Positions 13,872-13,901 of a stretch of 13,901 nt of DNA are shown one piece after another. This stretch comes from K189A clade bacterium (GTDB lineage Bacteria > Pseudomonadota > Gammaproteobacteria > Pseudomonadales > Azotimanducaceae), in assembly GCA_007571095.1 (NCBI GenBank), contig RKSB01000162.1:1-13901 (forward strand). Direction: 5' to 3'. Below the pieces are notes generated by a model. It saw nothing but the letters and a program-made list of their open reading frames with translations. It was not told the DNA's origin and ran no database searches. The translations under genes were made by a program, and so were the position numbers. Position 1 is the stretch's first letter. Each line of letters starts with the position of its first letter.

Positions 13872-13901
13872 GGCTTATATACCTGACCTGACAAGTTCTT
13901 T

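Overview
The window looks like chromosomal DNA of a gammaproteobacterium. The evidence is an ArgA with the amino-acid-kinase plus GNAT layout, a three-domain DsbD, a biosynthetic threonine deaminase with two C-terminal ACT-like regions, and HemE. No genus can be named from the sequence. The housekeeping genes are GC-rich (one argA row counted by hand is about 63% G+C). The restriction-modification genes and the MORN-repeat genes are clearly poorer in G+C (about 48% in one row of each), which suggests they were acquired.

Layout, left to right. Positions 1-443 hold a degenerate tandem array of ~100-bp units, each a copy of the signal-peptide-coding start of dsbD; dsbD itself follows on the plus strand (334-2214). 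A convergent type II restriction-modification pair lies on the minus strand (methyltransferase 2893-3783, then endonuclease 2295-2912), preceded by a candidate promoter and a strong dyad. Next come a truncated duplicate of the ilvE 3' end (about 3986-4126) and intact ilvE (4197-5129, minus). A divergent promoter region separates ilvE from argA-ilvD (plus strand, 4-nt overlap). From 8395 to 13653 five genes run on the minus strand, in transcription order hemE, ilvA, a small MORN-repeat gene, a secreted YHS-domain gene, and a large membrane-anchored MORN-repeat gene. Upstream of hemE lies a truncated duplicate of the hemE 5' end (about 13731-13871).

Functionally, ilvA, ilvD and ilvE supply the first step, the dehydratase step and the transamination of isoleucine synthesis. 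IlvD and IlvE also serve valine, and IlvE serves leucine. They are spread over three transcription units. argA commits glutamate to arginine, hemE belongs to haem synthesis, and dsbD carries reductant to the periplasm. The accessory layer is the restriction-modification pair, the two MORN-repeat proteins and the YHS protein.

The most unusual property is structural. At four places in 14 kb a gene end (dsbD 5', ilvE 3', ilvA 3', hemE 5') occurs as an extra truncated direct copy next to the intact gene. At ilvA the two copies flank the small MORN gene, as if it had been inserted with a long target duplication. No transposase, integrase, tRNA, rRNA or CRISPR array was seen.
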